Positions 23,520-35,649 of a DNA stretch of 64,000 nucleotides are shown in pieces. The notes under the pieces are model-generated. The model was given only the letters and a program-made list of their open reading frames with translations, did not search any database and was not told the origin of the DNA. Numbering within the stretch: position 1 is the stretch's first letter; the number at the start of each line of letters is the position of its first letter. The DNA is from Sphagnum magellanicum. Lineage: Eukaryota > Streptophyta > Sphagnopsida > Sphagnales > Sphagnaceae. The stretch is from the NCBI GenBank assembly GCA_021904315.1, contig CM038915.1:17918001-17982000 (forward strand), given 5' to 3'. The position numbers and the translations under genes are program-made.

Positions 23520-24550
23520 TTTGAATGTTAATCAAAGGTGAATTACATAAAAGTGAATACAGAAAATACTGTTGAAAAAACAATATCATTTGAAAGGTAA
23601 CAAGAATTGTGTTGGAGGCTTTGTCTCAAAAATCCATTTTATGTGTTTATCAAAATGCTAGATGAAATGAAAGAAAATATACCCCTAAAATAATACAAAA
23701 TGTACCCAAAAAAGTGTACATTTTCTTGCCCAAAAATGTACTATTGTAGTGTGGTTTCACCCTCATAATAATACTACAAGAATCATGTATCCATTGAACA
23801 ATTTGAAGGGAGTGGAACTTAGGACAAGGATTAAAATGACATGAAAGGAATTTGAATAGATTAAAATTCAAGGAGTTCCTGGAATTTATTTATTTTTTGT
23901 TTCAAGAACAAACACCACTATCAAGAAGCTCAAGGTTAGTTCTTAGCTCAAGATACTGGTTCCTTTCAACTTCCATTTCACAACAATATTACATGACACG
24001 TTTCCTTTAAACACAAGAAGTGGTGACATTGACTTCCTAGAACCTAGGACAAGGAATAAACACATGGAATAAGGAAGACACTAATTTCTTTGAATTTAGG
24101 ACAATGAATACATCATAGGAAAGAAATCTTATGTTGAATCCCATAAGTAAGGAAATATGTTGCCCTTTCTGGACATGTATTCCTCCATCATGAAGCTCAA
24201 TTTAATGGTTATTTGATCTTCTTTTTATATTGGATATTTCAATACAATAGTATAGGACTACAATTCCTTTGAAGGGTACTCACTAGATTGCAACAATTCA
24301 AGGTATTGAAACTATCAAATGACATCATAACTTGGAAAATAAATTAAAAATCTAGATTAAAGGAACCACTAGACCTATGGAAAGGGAAGTTCCAACATCA
24401 AATTGCCTTCAAGATTATCACATGAATAAATTAACAAGTGTTCAAATCTTTACACTACAAATTTAACTATCCAAAGTAGCAAATTCATCAAAAATGTAAG
24501 GATGCCAATTCAAAGGAACCCAAAGGCAATGAATCTCTACCATACACTTT
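23520..24550. other. no gene seen between two decayed element genes
   Basis: This stretch separates the plus-strand hAT-like relic from the minus-strand Cys/His relic. It may contain their decayed 3' ends; no motif was readable. Confidence 0.35.
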
Positions 24551-24559
24551 TGTAGATAA

Positions 24560-26495
24560 AGCTCTTTCAAATCGCAAAGGTGAATTTGTATTCTCTTGAG
24601 CTTTGTTGAAGAATCCAAATGACTTTCGCCAATCAATTGCAAATTCCTCCTTGCATCCTTGTGCCTTACACTTTGGTGAGGAGGTGCATTGTGCAATTAA
24701 GCACCAAGGATGGTAGTAATGACCCCACGAAACCACGCAAATGTCATTGCCATGAAAGTTGTATGTAATGACCATAAATTACAACCCTTTTTACAAAATC
24801 TAAAGGCCTAATTATAGGAGTTGGACATGTTAACACATAAAAAAAAACAAAATTTCAATTTAAACCAATAGCCTACAAGCAATGTCTGTAGGTTCTCAAG
24901 CACAATGTGATTTTGGATATGTTTATTGTATGCATTCTCACAAAAAGTTAAGAACTTATCCTCATATGCTTGATAATATGATTCTACTGAATTAATTTTA
25001 ATTTTGTTTACATGAAATTACCCTCCTCAATTCGAAGTTGTTGATGCAAACCAAAAACTTTTGAAGTTTACTTATGCTTCTCTTCTATCTCAATAAGCTT
25101 TATTGTAGACACATCACTTGAAGAAGCAATAACAAAATTGTTAAAATCTTCCATAAATTGTTGCACCACATCAAGCACCTCCTTTGCCTTTTCAAACTTT
25201 GCCTTAGCATGGGCATACATTGTTTGCCAATCCTTGCATGAGTTTTGTGCTCTGATGTTCAACCTCTTTCTGAGACTCATTGTTACCAATCTTTTGCAAG
25301 CTCTACTTCATTTTTAAAAAAATAGTTTGTTTTGTGACCAACAAGCCATGTACATTGTTAATGACATAATGACTAATAAAGGGTTTTGGTGTGGCATGTA
25401 GAGCTGCACTTTTGGTGGGTGTAGCAATTCTTTTTTATGTTGAGCCATCCACCTTTAACTTTGATGATGGTTGCATTGTGGGTAAACAACTAGGTGCATA
25501 ACTCAATGGCAATCGTGGAACTTTCAACAAATTGGAAACCCTGGAAGTAACATGACCACCACCACTACTACAACTTGGAGTGCCAAAGGGTGCAAATGGG
25601 ATAAAACAAGCTGCACCTACTTGTTTTGGGGCTACTTTTGGTGGAATATTTTTAAAATATTCTTTAAAATGTCTTCAATTTTTTTTCAAAAATCCTTATA
25701 ATTTTCTTTATATTATTATGTCAAGGTTTATGTAAAAGATTTCAAAATATATGTAATTGTCAAAAGTTTTGAAATTTATTTATAAGTCCTTTTAATGTTT
25801 AAAAACATGCGTTATAGTGTTTAATGAATGTTTTTGGGAATTTATTATTCATCGAATATTATTCAAATTAATTCACATGTTCCAATGATATATTATGAAC
25901 CTTATTATATAAAAAAATCTCATACTTTCAACACCAAAATAAATTAGCATTTCTAAATGTGAAAAACTAAGCACTAGTTACATTTGTTGTCGCTCGTGTT
26001 AGTGTGACTGCACCCTAGAATGAAAGGCAACACCATTGTTTAAACTCATAGTAAATGTAGATTGGCTTGGAAAACCTAAATTTGGGCTCATAGGAAGCCC
26101 AACAAGAACACTTGTTTGTTGTGAATGCAAGGAATGTTTTTGAAATTAGACCAAATCGTCTTGTTTAGACTTTAGCCTTCCTTGAATCTCTTTCAAGTGA
26201 CCCTTGTCTTTTGTATGTTGAATATGCATAAGCAACTTGGTTCACCTAAATATCCTTTCTTTCTTCCATTACTGCACATGGGCAAAATCCAACGATAATG
26301 TGTCATTCAAAACTTGTGGTCTTTTAAAAACACGTTTGTAAATGCTTTTGATGTTTTCTTGTGTCTCCAAATGTTTATTTGTGCCTTGTATTTCCAACCA
26401 TTCTTATCAAACCGAAGTCCAAATATAAAAGTAATTTTGTCAATAAACACATATTTGTTTAACAAATATTTCAAATCTTGCCTTGTCCCTTGCAA
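24560..26495 (-). pseudogene. decayed gene for an unidentified Cys/His protein, probably element-borne
   Basis: Reading the minus strand gives a consistent chain of protein-like blocks across several frames. It starts (26495-26307) with KNGWKYKAQINIWRHKKTSK then AFTNVFLKDHKF. Next (about 26240-26000) come LLMHIQHTKDKGHLKEIQGR and NLGFPSQSTFTMSLNNGVAF. After an AT-rich gap of about 340 bases come VAPKQVGAACFIPFAPFGTP, SCSSGGGHVTSRVSNLLKVP and RLPLSYAPS (about 25640-25480). A helical block follows (25289-25068: KAKFEKAKEVLDVVQQFMED). Finally (about 24770-24600) a cluster reads CVVSWGHYYHPWCLIAQC then PKCKAQGCKEEFAIDWRKSF, where Cys and His spacing resembles a RING/PHD-like zinc-binding fold. 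I do not recognise the family. Repetition in other genome positions would be expected if it belongs to a transposon. Confidence 0.5.
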
Positions 26496-26499
26496 CCGT

Positions 26500-28000
26500 T
26501 GAACATTGATGAAGTACTTTAGATCTAGGTCTTCAACCTTAACCTACAAGAATGAAAAACCAACCTAGAAATTTTGAGAAATCCCAAATTTGAATAAGGA
26601 AGTTGGTAAATCCATAGCGTAAAAACCATGTACTTCCATACTTCTATCATACTTGTAAGCTATTGTAAATATTGAGCTCTCAAATGTGATTTTAGTTATG
26701 GTAGATACGAGCATAGAAATGTTGGACCAAAATTGTAAGAAGGAATAAATTAGTAAAAAACAAATAAAGTAGATTGGAACATGGATAGAAGATGCTTTAT
26801 GTGTGAAATTTCATTGTTCAACGCGTGAGAAATGTTTAAGCATTCATTTCCAAAACCTACAGCAATTCCAGGGCAACTTTGAACTTGAGAAAAGAAATAA
26901 TACAATGAAGCAAAAACAACCTAGATGGCGTGCAATGAAACTTGAGACCCAAGGAATAAAAAAGGTGATGGGTCTTGGAGCCAATAGAAAAACAAGGATT
27001 TAAAAAAAAATTGTCCTTTTTTTAATTTAAAAAGGATCAATTGTCTTGAGATTTTTGGGTGGGTGGTTTTTAGTGGCACCACCCAAGGATGCTTTTGGCA
27101 TGTGCAATCTGGTTGAAGCAAGTTAGAAACTCTTACAATTTTGACAAGTGCAACTACAACCTGTTTGCACTATTCTTCAATATTAGTATAAAGTTCTTCC
27201 TTTCATCTTAATTTGCCTATATCATGGCAACCTTTTCAAGTTGGTTACCAAGGATCCGTTACACATGATTGCCATTACAAATTGATGGAGTTTTGACATT
27301 GGCAATTAATCCGATAACATTAGTAAGTACTTCTAATGTTACAGTTAATGATATCATGTTTTGACCTTTCTAATTCATTAACATCCTTCTTATGGGGACC
27401 ACAGTAGCTCCAAGTTTTTCCTTATGCACTTTACCTCCCCATCCTTGGGATTGGGTTGCAAAATGAACTTAATTCACTTTAACACCATTGTGTTCTGCCA
27501 AGATTCCAAGGCATTCACCATAACACCTATAATGCATACACCCATGATTATTATTAGCAACAAGTCCATTTACTAGCCCTTGTCAAAAGATGTTAACATT
27601 TTTAGGGTAGTAAATGATGTCATTCTTTTCAAGCTAGCCAAAGGAAAAACAAATTACATCAAAAACAAACTATAATTTAAGGCACAAAATAGAAACATGT
27701 GACTTGGAACTTCCATATTTAGGAAATGGTTCAAACCTTTTAGTTCCGAAAAATGAACTCATACTTGACACAAACACTTGGTGTGAAATTCTTCCAACCT
27801 TAGTAACTTAATCTAAATAAAGGGCATAACCACCGAACATTGAACACAAGCCTAAAAACCATTGCAAATTTTAATATTTTTTTCATTCTTTAACCAAATC
27901 AATAATGATCTTTATGTCATTAGAAATGCAAATTGAAGGATTATAATTTTTTTTCTAAACACCAAAAGCAAAGGAGTGGGGAAGAAAACATGAAGAGGAG
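26500..28000. other. no gene supported
   Basis: AT-rich sequence with only short frames. No tandem structure or known element end was identified. Confidence 0.35.
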
Positions 28001-28009
28001 TAAAAGGAC

Positions 28010-29345
28010 ATTTGTGATATTTTGTCTCAATTTTTTTGAAGAAAAAACTTTAACCTTTTTATATTTTTGAACTCCATATCTTTTTCATTTTTAGTCCATT
28101 TTAAGTGATATAAAAACCTATGACTAGGGATATATAAAACCTTTTCGTCCTCCAAATGTAACAAAGTAACAACAACAAAATTATTTCAACATTCAAAATT
28201 ATGATATTTTGTTTCAAATGTTTTGAAAAAAGATTGCAGATAGACCTATGGTGCACTATAGTTACACCCTAGTTTAGCGAAGCTTAAGCACCATGTAATA
28301 AAAAAATTAGTTGCAATGTAATTGATATTTTGTCTCAAATGTTTTGAAGAAAAAATTAAAAATTTTCTCTAATTTCAAGCCTCATATCTTTCTCATTTTT
28401 AGTCTTTTTTAAGTGATTAAAAAACCTATGGGTGTATCAATTACATATTTACAAGACCTCTTTCAAGTCCAAATGCAACAAAACAATGACAAAAAAACTT
28501 AATATCAAAATCTAAAATTGCAACTTAATTTCAATTAAGGTAAATAAGCCTACCACCACACACTTAAGATTTCAAAGGAAATCTCGTACACATCGTTCCT
28601 TTTTTTGTTGTTAAAATAAATTTTGTAACCTTCCATTTAACATTTCCAATGCTATAAAAAACACTCAATTTGATCAAAGAATGAAGAGGATATGGGCTTT
28701 TTGTGTAAAGGGGTTCATGTTTGGTGATAAATTTATTAAATTACTTTTGGATTTTGAGATTAAATGATTTTGTGATTATTTAGTTACATTTGAATTTCAA
28801 AGAATTTTTGTAAATTATTAGTTGGCACACCCATAGTTTTTTAAATCACCCAAAACGAATTTACAATGAAAAATATATGGGGTTTCAAACTAAAGAGGTT
28901 TAAAGTGTTTTTCAAAACATTTGAAACAAAATATCACAATTTTGGATTTTGAGATTAAATTTTTTTCCCATTGTTTTTTTGCATTTGAAGTTCAAAGAGG
29001 TATTGTAAATCACTAGCTGGTGCACCCATAGCTTTTTAAATCACTCAAAATGAACTTATAATAAAAAAAATGGGGTTTCAAACTAGATATGTTTTAAGTT
29101 TTTTTTCAAAACATTTCAAACGAAATATCACAATATTGGAATTTGAGATTAAATTATTTTTTCATTGTTTTGTTGCATTTGAATAGATATTGTTGATTAT
29201 TAGTTAGTGCACCCATAGTTTTTTAGATCATTCAAAATGGACCTAAAATGAAAAAAATATGGGGTTTCAAATTAAAAAGGTTTAAAGTTTTTTTTCAAAA
29301 CATTTGAAACAAAATATCACAGTTTCAAGTTTTGAGATTATTATT
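28010..29345. repeat. inverted array of ~190-bp units
   Basis: Units beginning gatattttgtctcaaatg lie in plus orientation at 28016 and 28324, with a partial one at 28203. The same unit lies in minus orientation three times, recognised by acatttgaaacaaaatatca at 28917, 29111 and 29300 (spacings 194 and 189). Internal words also pair: catttttagtccattttaag in the left arm against ttcaaaatggacctaaaatg in the right arm. The two arms (about 28010-28515 and 28735-29345) are therefore inverted tandem arrays around a ~220-base spacer and could fold into a long hairpin. Confidence 0.7.
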
Positions 29346-29434
29346 TTTTCTTATTATTTAGGACAAATTAATAAGAAAGGTTTGACCTTAAAGGTCACGC
29401 GGTGAAAAAAGGATTATTTGAAGCCTACTTATCT

Positions 29435-29600
29435 ACTTTAAGCCTAAATAACACTATGGTCTACTTATATACCTAAGCCTACTTACCTACCTACCTACCT
29501 AGGTTTAGGTTAGGGAGGTCTATATAAATAGGTAGGCTTAATAAGTAGATACCTGCTTATTTATTTCTAGGTGGACTTACATACTTAGACCTAAACCTAC
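29435..29600. repeat. short palindromic tacc/ggta-rich block
   Basis: cttacctacctacctaccta is followed by ggtttaggttaggg and then aataggtaggcttaa, so the segment pairs with itself. A similar ctaggtaggtaac patch lies near 58530. Simple-sequence origin is likely. Confidence 0.4.
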
Positions 29601-29609
29601 ACATAATTT

Positions 29610-31880
29610 TAGGTAAGGACATGTGTCAACAAACTATTGCTTAGATTATTTGCTTAGACATAACTCTAAGTAGGACAATTCATGAAGTTGGAAAATAGTT
29701 GAAAGTTCAACTTTGAGATCTGGATGAAGGTGGATGAGCTTCATCTAGAAGTTAAAAATGTTCCATTGATTAAAATGCTTTGTCACTTTCAATTAAAATC
29801 TTGTCACCTCAATGTTGGTTGAAAAATTGACACGTGTAGGTAGGTTTTGACTATGTTGTGAGTTTGACTCAACATTGTCAACTATTTCGGTAGGTAGTTG
29901 AAAACATCACTTTGAGTTGAAAAAAACATAGTTCAAAATGTACTTGAAACATAATCGAAACCATAGTTAAGAACCTTGATTTTTCTCCTAATGAATGATT
30001 GTTGAAGCAATTGGCTATGGAAATGAACAAATTGGGGTATCAAAATCTATCATAACAAGTTTAACATCAACTATTGAAGTAGTTTGGGTCAATGGTTGAC
30101 ACTGATTAGAGGTAGATGGAAAATGTTCTACAACAATTGAAGGTTGAGGTGCACATTGTAACACATTATTAAGTACAATTTCAAGTGGGATTGGGGAATG
30201 GCATACGAAAGAAGATGGATTAGATGGTTCAACTTCAAGAAAAACAATAATTTCCATGGAAACCAAAGGAGGGGGATGAGAAATAAATGTTGGATCAACA
30301 CAATTAGTTTTTAGGGACTAATTTGGTGATCATCTTGTGTGTCCATTTGCACATTTGGAAAGCCACTATGTCTTTTCCCTCATTTTCAATTGAGGTGGCA
30401 ATTTCTTTTCTATAAATGATTTCCAACACATAAATAGATATTGAACTTTTCAACTTTTTGGGCTTCAAAAGGGAGGTTAAGGTGAAAACACACTAAGGGT
30501 GAACCATTTTTGTTAAAAAAAGGTGATGTATATAACAAATATTATATTATGCAATAAGCTAAAATCTTGATGACATCCCTTGGTTAACTTAAACACAAAC
30601 CAAAAACTTTAGAATTTGCACAACAACATATTGGAACTCAAAGTTCACTTTAAGTCAAAATTAATCTTGATTCAACAATTAGATGAGGAGGATTGAATAA
30701 AATCAATGTACACAGAGTATATAATTTATAGTTTTTCAATGGCCATAAGGCCTCATGTTTGTGATTCATAAAACATCACCAAACAAAAGGAAATTGAAAA
30801 AATTATGCAATGCCCATCTATAAAATCTCCTCTTTTTTGATATGTTAGTGGTTTTTTCCTAAAAGGAAGATATAATTATGCATTCATTATTTAAAAATTA
30901 CAAAAAAACACTTTATTTGAATGGCATTTCATCCAAAAGTTTTAAATTTTTATTTTTTTCTAGATTTAATTAATGTATATCAATATCATGCACCAAAAAG
31001 AAATTCACCCAAGAATTCCATTGATAACTTTATTTTTTAAATACATATTCAGGTGAAATTTTTTTAAGGTGCATAGGATGAAAAGGGCCTAATCCTTATT
31101 GCAATCCCTTTTTACCCTATATTTTGATCCCCATAAAAAATAATGAATCAAAAGTTGTAAATTTTTTTGGAAGGACTATATTTTAGACTATTACAATTCT
31201 AGATTTTATCATAATCATCCATAAATATATTTTTTCATGGTAAAAAAGGACTAGGTAAAAAGACAAAAAAAAAGGTGACATGACAAGATTTTGGTAGACC
31301 TTAAAGAATTTGCACCCATTCAAATTTTCAAACTTTATGACAGGTATTATTTGGTCACAAAAATATTCCATACATTCAAATTCTTCAATGTGTGTTGGAA
31401 TTGTTAAAATAATTGATTAGATTAAGTCTAAAGCTAATCAAATATACTTAAAACAAGTAAAAATAATCCAAGATGTGATGTCCATATGTCACCAAAATTT
31501 TTAATTACAAAAAAATTATATTTATGACTACAATTTTTGGGGGACTTAGTGTGCTTTCATCCGTCATAACAAGATTTTTAGATCATTTTTTGTTTAGATT
31601 TACAAGAGCATCTACATTGTCACTTGCATGTGATGGTAGAATGTGGGATCCCATTTCATCTTACAAATGTGTAAGAATGAGACCTTTGGACATATCTAAT
31701 GATGTAGTTGATGAGCCAACTTTTATTTTCCAGAATGCAATTTTTTTTCCTTGTTTAATCATCATGCAATAATCAAACATAGATGTACATATTGTTAGTT
31801 AGAAATATATATTTTTTGTTGCTAATGTAGGACCGAAATTGAAAGTAAGGACTCATAGTTTGCAATTAATAGCAACATCC
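29610..31880. other. no gene supported
   Basis: A minus-strand frame at 30266-30015 is rich in Pro, Ser and Thr but has no recognisable motif. A plus-strand frame at 31524-31772 likewise. The rest is AT-rich and uninformative. Confidence 0.35.
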
Positions 31881-31899
31881 AAACTTTCAAAAGACTACA

Positions 31900-32290
31900 T
31901 ATTTTAGATAAGGACCCACCTTAATAAGGAATGATATATTTATCATACAAAGGATTGCACACAATTACAAGGGCCATCTTTAAAAATGAGGAATGTTATA
32001 CTTATCATAAAAGGATTAAATACAACTTCAAAGACCTACCCTAAGAAAATAAGGAGTGATATGCTTATCATGAAAGACTACAACAACAAGGACCCATTAA
32101 CTATAATCAAAAGTGATATCTTTGCCATAAAGGAGTGGATACAATTATAAGGACACACCTTGAACAATCAAGAAGGATATCCTTACCACAAGAGGACTAC
32201 ATACAACTATAAGGACACACCTTGAACAATCAAGAGTGATATCCTTACCACAAAAGGATTACATATAGTTATGGCCGGGCTTAAATATTA
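31900..32290. repeat. ~62-bp tandem array, six units
   Basis: Versions of gtgatatccttaccacaaaa recur: the tatcat/taccac element lies at 31941, 32003, 32066, 32122, 32184 and 32246 (spacings 62, 63, 56, 62, 62). Each is followed by aggattacatacaattataa and a ggacacacctt-like word. The last two units are the most alike, suggesting recent duplication at that end. Confidence 0.75.
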
Positions 32291-32454
32291 CAAAGTTAGG
32301 ATTGACATATAGGACAACAAAAGATTCATGTTGATTGCAAGGATTGATACCACTAAGTAGGAACGATACTTATGGTAGTAAAGGACAAAACATGCCATAA
32401 GGATTCATCTTCAAGATTTGGGGGTGTAAGTATGTAGACAAGAGCCAACAATAT

Positions 32455-33100
32455 TACTTTACAAAAGGATTGTGAGTCCTTTTTAGTCCTTTTTCACTTT
32501 TTCATATGAAAGAATTTTTGAATGAAATATTTTGCAACTTGTTATTTAAAATACATATAATTGCCCCAATATATCACATGTTTTGTGTTAATAATTGTTG
32601 AATAAATATGAATTTTTCAAAGTGTGTAAATTTTGCCAGATTCTGCATTTCATCTTGAAAATTTATCATAATTTTCAATCATATCAAAATATGCTAAGTA
32701 TTTTAGACCTTATATATATATATTACAACCTTTTTTTGTATGTCATGCACATTACACCCCATTTTCATGTGGCAAAAGACTTTTGAAAATTTAAAATTTT
32801 GAAAAATTTTTAATTCCATATCTTTAAATTGTGAGTGCTTTTTGAACTTGGGTAGTAGGTTGTTATCATTTAAATTTTTTTACCCTCAAAATTATGTTAT
32901 TACAATAGTTTTTTACATAGTCCTTTGTAAAATTAACCACATCTAATGCAACACCTATTCAAGTTCAAACGTTTTTTTAGAAAACCAAAACCCAAAATTT
33001 AATTTAATGAAATTTTAATTTGAATTCCTGAAATTTCATATTAATCATTAGCACAACTTGGAATGATTTTCATAACTTTAAAATGTCAACAAAAAAACAT
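32455..33100 (+). repeat. dispersed repeat family C, copy 2
   Basis: Same ordered landmarks as the copy at 19820: cttgttatttaaaatacata, ttctgcatttcatcttgaaa, catgcacattacacccc, catgtggcaaaagactttt, and aaaaccaaaacccaaaat near the end. It abuts the 62-bp array on its left. Confidence 0.7.
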
Positions 33101-33109
33101 ATGTAAAAA

Positions 33110-34358
33110 GATTCATAGTTTTCACCACTATTCAACATGGTTTTCGGCTCCTATCTTTAACTCACACCCTTGGGTTGATCTCCATAGTTCAACAAAGGAC
33201 CATGTAATTAGTATAAACATTAATTCAAGGAATTAAAACCTTTTACAAGGGTCCATATTTCATGTTGGCCTATTATAACAAGAATATTGCAACACAAATT
33301 AAGATTGAATTATTTAGTTAATGGATCAAAATGCAAAATCTTTCAACTAAAACATTTTTTGGACAACGTATCCAATCATATATTAAAACCAAACCCCTCA
33401 TGAATCAAAATTGTGATTACATGGTTAAAAATGAACATAACATTTTGAATGTTGAAGACAATGATGTTAAAATGTTTACCTTATTGTGTAAAGAAATCAA
33501 AATTTTGTTTAAGCCATTTTTGTCATTAATCCCTCATGTTCAATTGAATTGCAACAACTTTTTGCTCATAAGAAATATTTGATACCATGTTCACCCATTA
33601 ATCAAGGTGAAGAACTAGTTCATAATATAATTCAATTGCATGTGATGTTGCAATCAACAGATGAAAAGACAAACAAATGAGTGATAAGTACATGCCCACA
33701 AGATGCAACAATAACATGTCATTTGCAAAAAACTAGTCTTGACCAAAAAAAAAACCTTAATTAATATAAACTTTTTTTGGCTTTTAAATTGTTCATTAAA
33801 ATGGATGATGGGTAGTAGTGGGAATGTGCAAATCATAAATCTTCCTTGCATATGCTCTACTTGGGTTTGCATGGACTACATTAACCTAAATAACTCCAAT
33901 TGTGTATTCTACCTTAATAATGTCTAAATCTATACTTGCATATTCTTTACAAATGGCATGATATATAGGAAGCAATTGGGCACAATCATGGTTGGTGTAC
34001 ACAAAAGGAATGTCTTAACTCAAAATCACTCTCAAGACAATATTTTGAATGACCATTATCTTTATCGATTCATTTATTTTGGTGAATTTATTTTTTCATT
34101 AGATACTCACAGACTTTGTAATTGAAATGGTTGTGATTGTTTGTGATCATGGCTTAAGCTTTCTAGTTTGACAACATTTATTTGAATAGAAACATTCAAA
34201 TTAATAGATTAGTTGTGACTCCAAACACAACAAAATAACGTCATAAGGGTGAAAGCATGGTATTTTGTACATACTTTTTACCTTGTCAAGGTTGGATGAA
34301 AGTAGACATAAATAACAATAAAACCCTTAAAAAAATTGGTTTACATTGAATTTTATTA

Positions 34359-34394
<36 letters not shown>

Positions 34395-34950
34395 ATAGTT
34401 ATTCATTATTGTGCATTAATTTTCAACTTTCAAATTGTTTCAATTAGTTTTTTGTCTACTTGTTTGAAATGCAATTAGGTTCAAACTCTATTTATGCACT
34501 AAAGGACTCTTATAAAGTATGTGGTAAGTAGGTTTTAATAGATAGATTTTTAATTTTTTATTATGGCCATACCTCAAAACTATAATAATATTTATATCCC
34601 CAAAAATAATAGAGCAACTAAATTTTAAAAGTAAACTAAAAGTATCCCATTTACAAATTTACCACCTGTTAAATGGGGATACCTTTGGTTACTTTTTAAG
34701 TTATTTTGGTCCTAATTTTTTTGGAAGTGAATACCTACAATAATGATAGAGGTGTGGGATGGTTTACAATTATATTTCCACCCATTTTTATACTACTTGT
34801 TTGGTTTTATACACATGATACATGGTAAATTTAGAGACACTTATTTTTTTTGTTTATTTTACCATGCTTTTACCCATAGACACAAGTAGGAACTTAAATT
34901 TTGGAAGCTAGAACCTTGAAGTGTTGAACTTTGAAGGTTCATAAAGGTCA
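33110..34950. other. no gene supported
   Basis: Two plus-strand frames (33331-33582 and 33739-33927) have no recognisable motif. A dinucleotide microsatellite lies inside this stretch. Confidence 0.35.
34361..34391. repeat. (AT)n microsatellite
   Basis: An uninterrupted run of about 15 AT units. Confidence 0.95.
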
Positions 34951-34959
34951 AAACACACT

Positions 34960-35648
34960 CAAAGGAGCCACAAGTGTTACTTTACATTAGTCATGCATGT
35001 TTTTTTTCCCCAAAATAACTTTGAATTTTTAAATGATTTTTTTTGCATCTTGTTATGAAAAATGATTACAATTGCCCCAACAAGTCCAAAAAAAATAAAA
35101 TCATTTTTAATAAATATGAGTTTGTAAAAATGTACAAATTCCTTATAGATTCTATGTTTCATCTTGAAAAATGATGATAATTTGAAATCATACCAAAAAA
35201 TGTTAATTTTCAAGTTGAATTTAATGTAATATAAACTACAACTTTTTTTAATACATCATGTACATTATACCTCATTTATATGTGGTAAAACACTTTTGAA
35301 GTTTTGAAATTCTAAGTTTTCAAGTGTACATACTTTGAATTTTCAAAGTTTTAGAATTTCACATTTTTGAAATTGTGAATGTTTTTTTTTAGTGTCTATT
35401 AGGTTATTATCATCTTTTATTTTTTACCAACAACTATTATATGAGTCCTTTGAAAGTCCTTTGTAAAATTTATTTTTTTTAATGGTAGAATTTTCAATTT
35501 CAAAGGTCCTTAATTAAACCAAAACTTAAAATTGGATCAAATGGATTTTTAATTTTAGTTTATTGACATTCATGTGTGTTAAAAAATAATAATGTGTCAT
35601 GATTACCATGGTTTCAAATGGCACCAAAAAAAAAAAAAAAAAAAAAAA
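34960..35648 (+). repeat. dispersed repeat family C, copy 3, ending in poly-A
   Basis: Landmarks match copies 1 and 2: cttgttatgaaaaatgatta, ttctatgtttcatcttgaaa, catgtacattatacctc, tatgtggtaaaacactttt and taaaccaaaacttaaaat. This copy ends in an uninterrupted run of 23 A (35626-35648), where copy 1 has caccacaaaaatata. The poly-A may be an expansion of a short A run or a retroposition tail. Confidence 0.7.
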
Positions 35649-35649
35649 C

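Noticed and set aside
33331-33927. Coding gene at 33.3-33.9 kb
   Set aside because: Two unlinked short frames of Asn, Ile and Leu-rich sequence, no motif, and an opposite-strand frame of similar quality.
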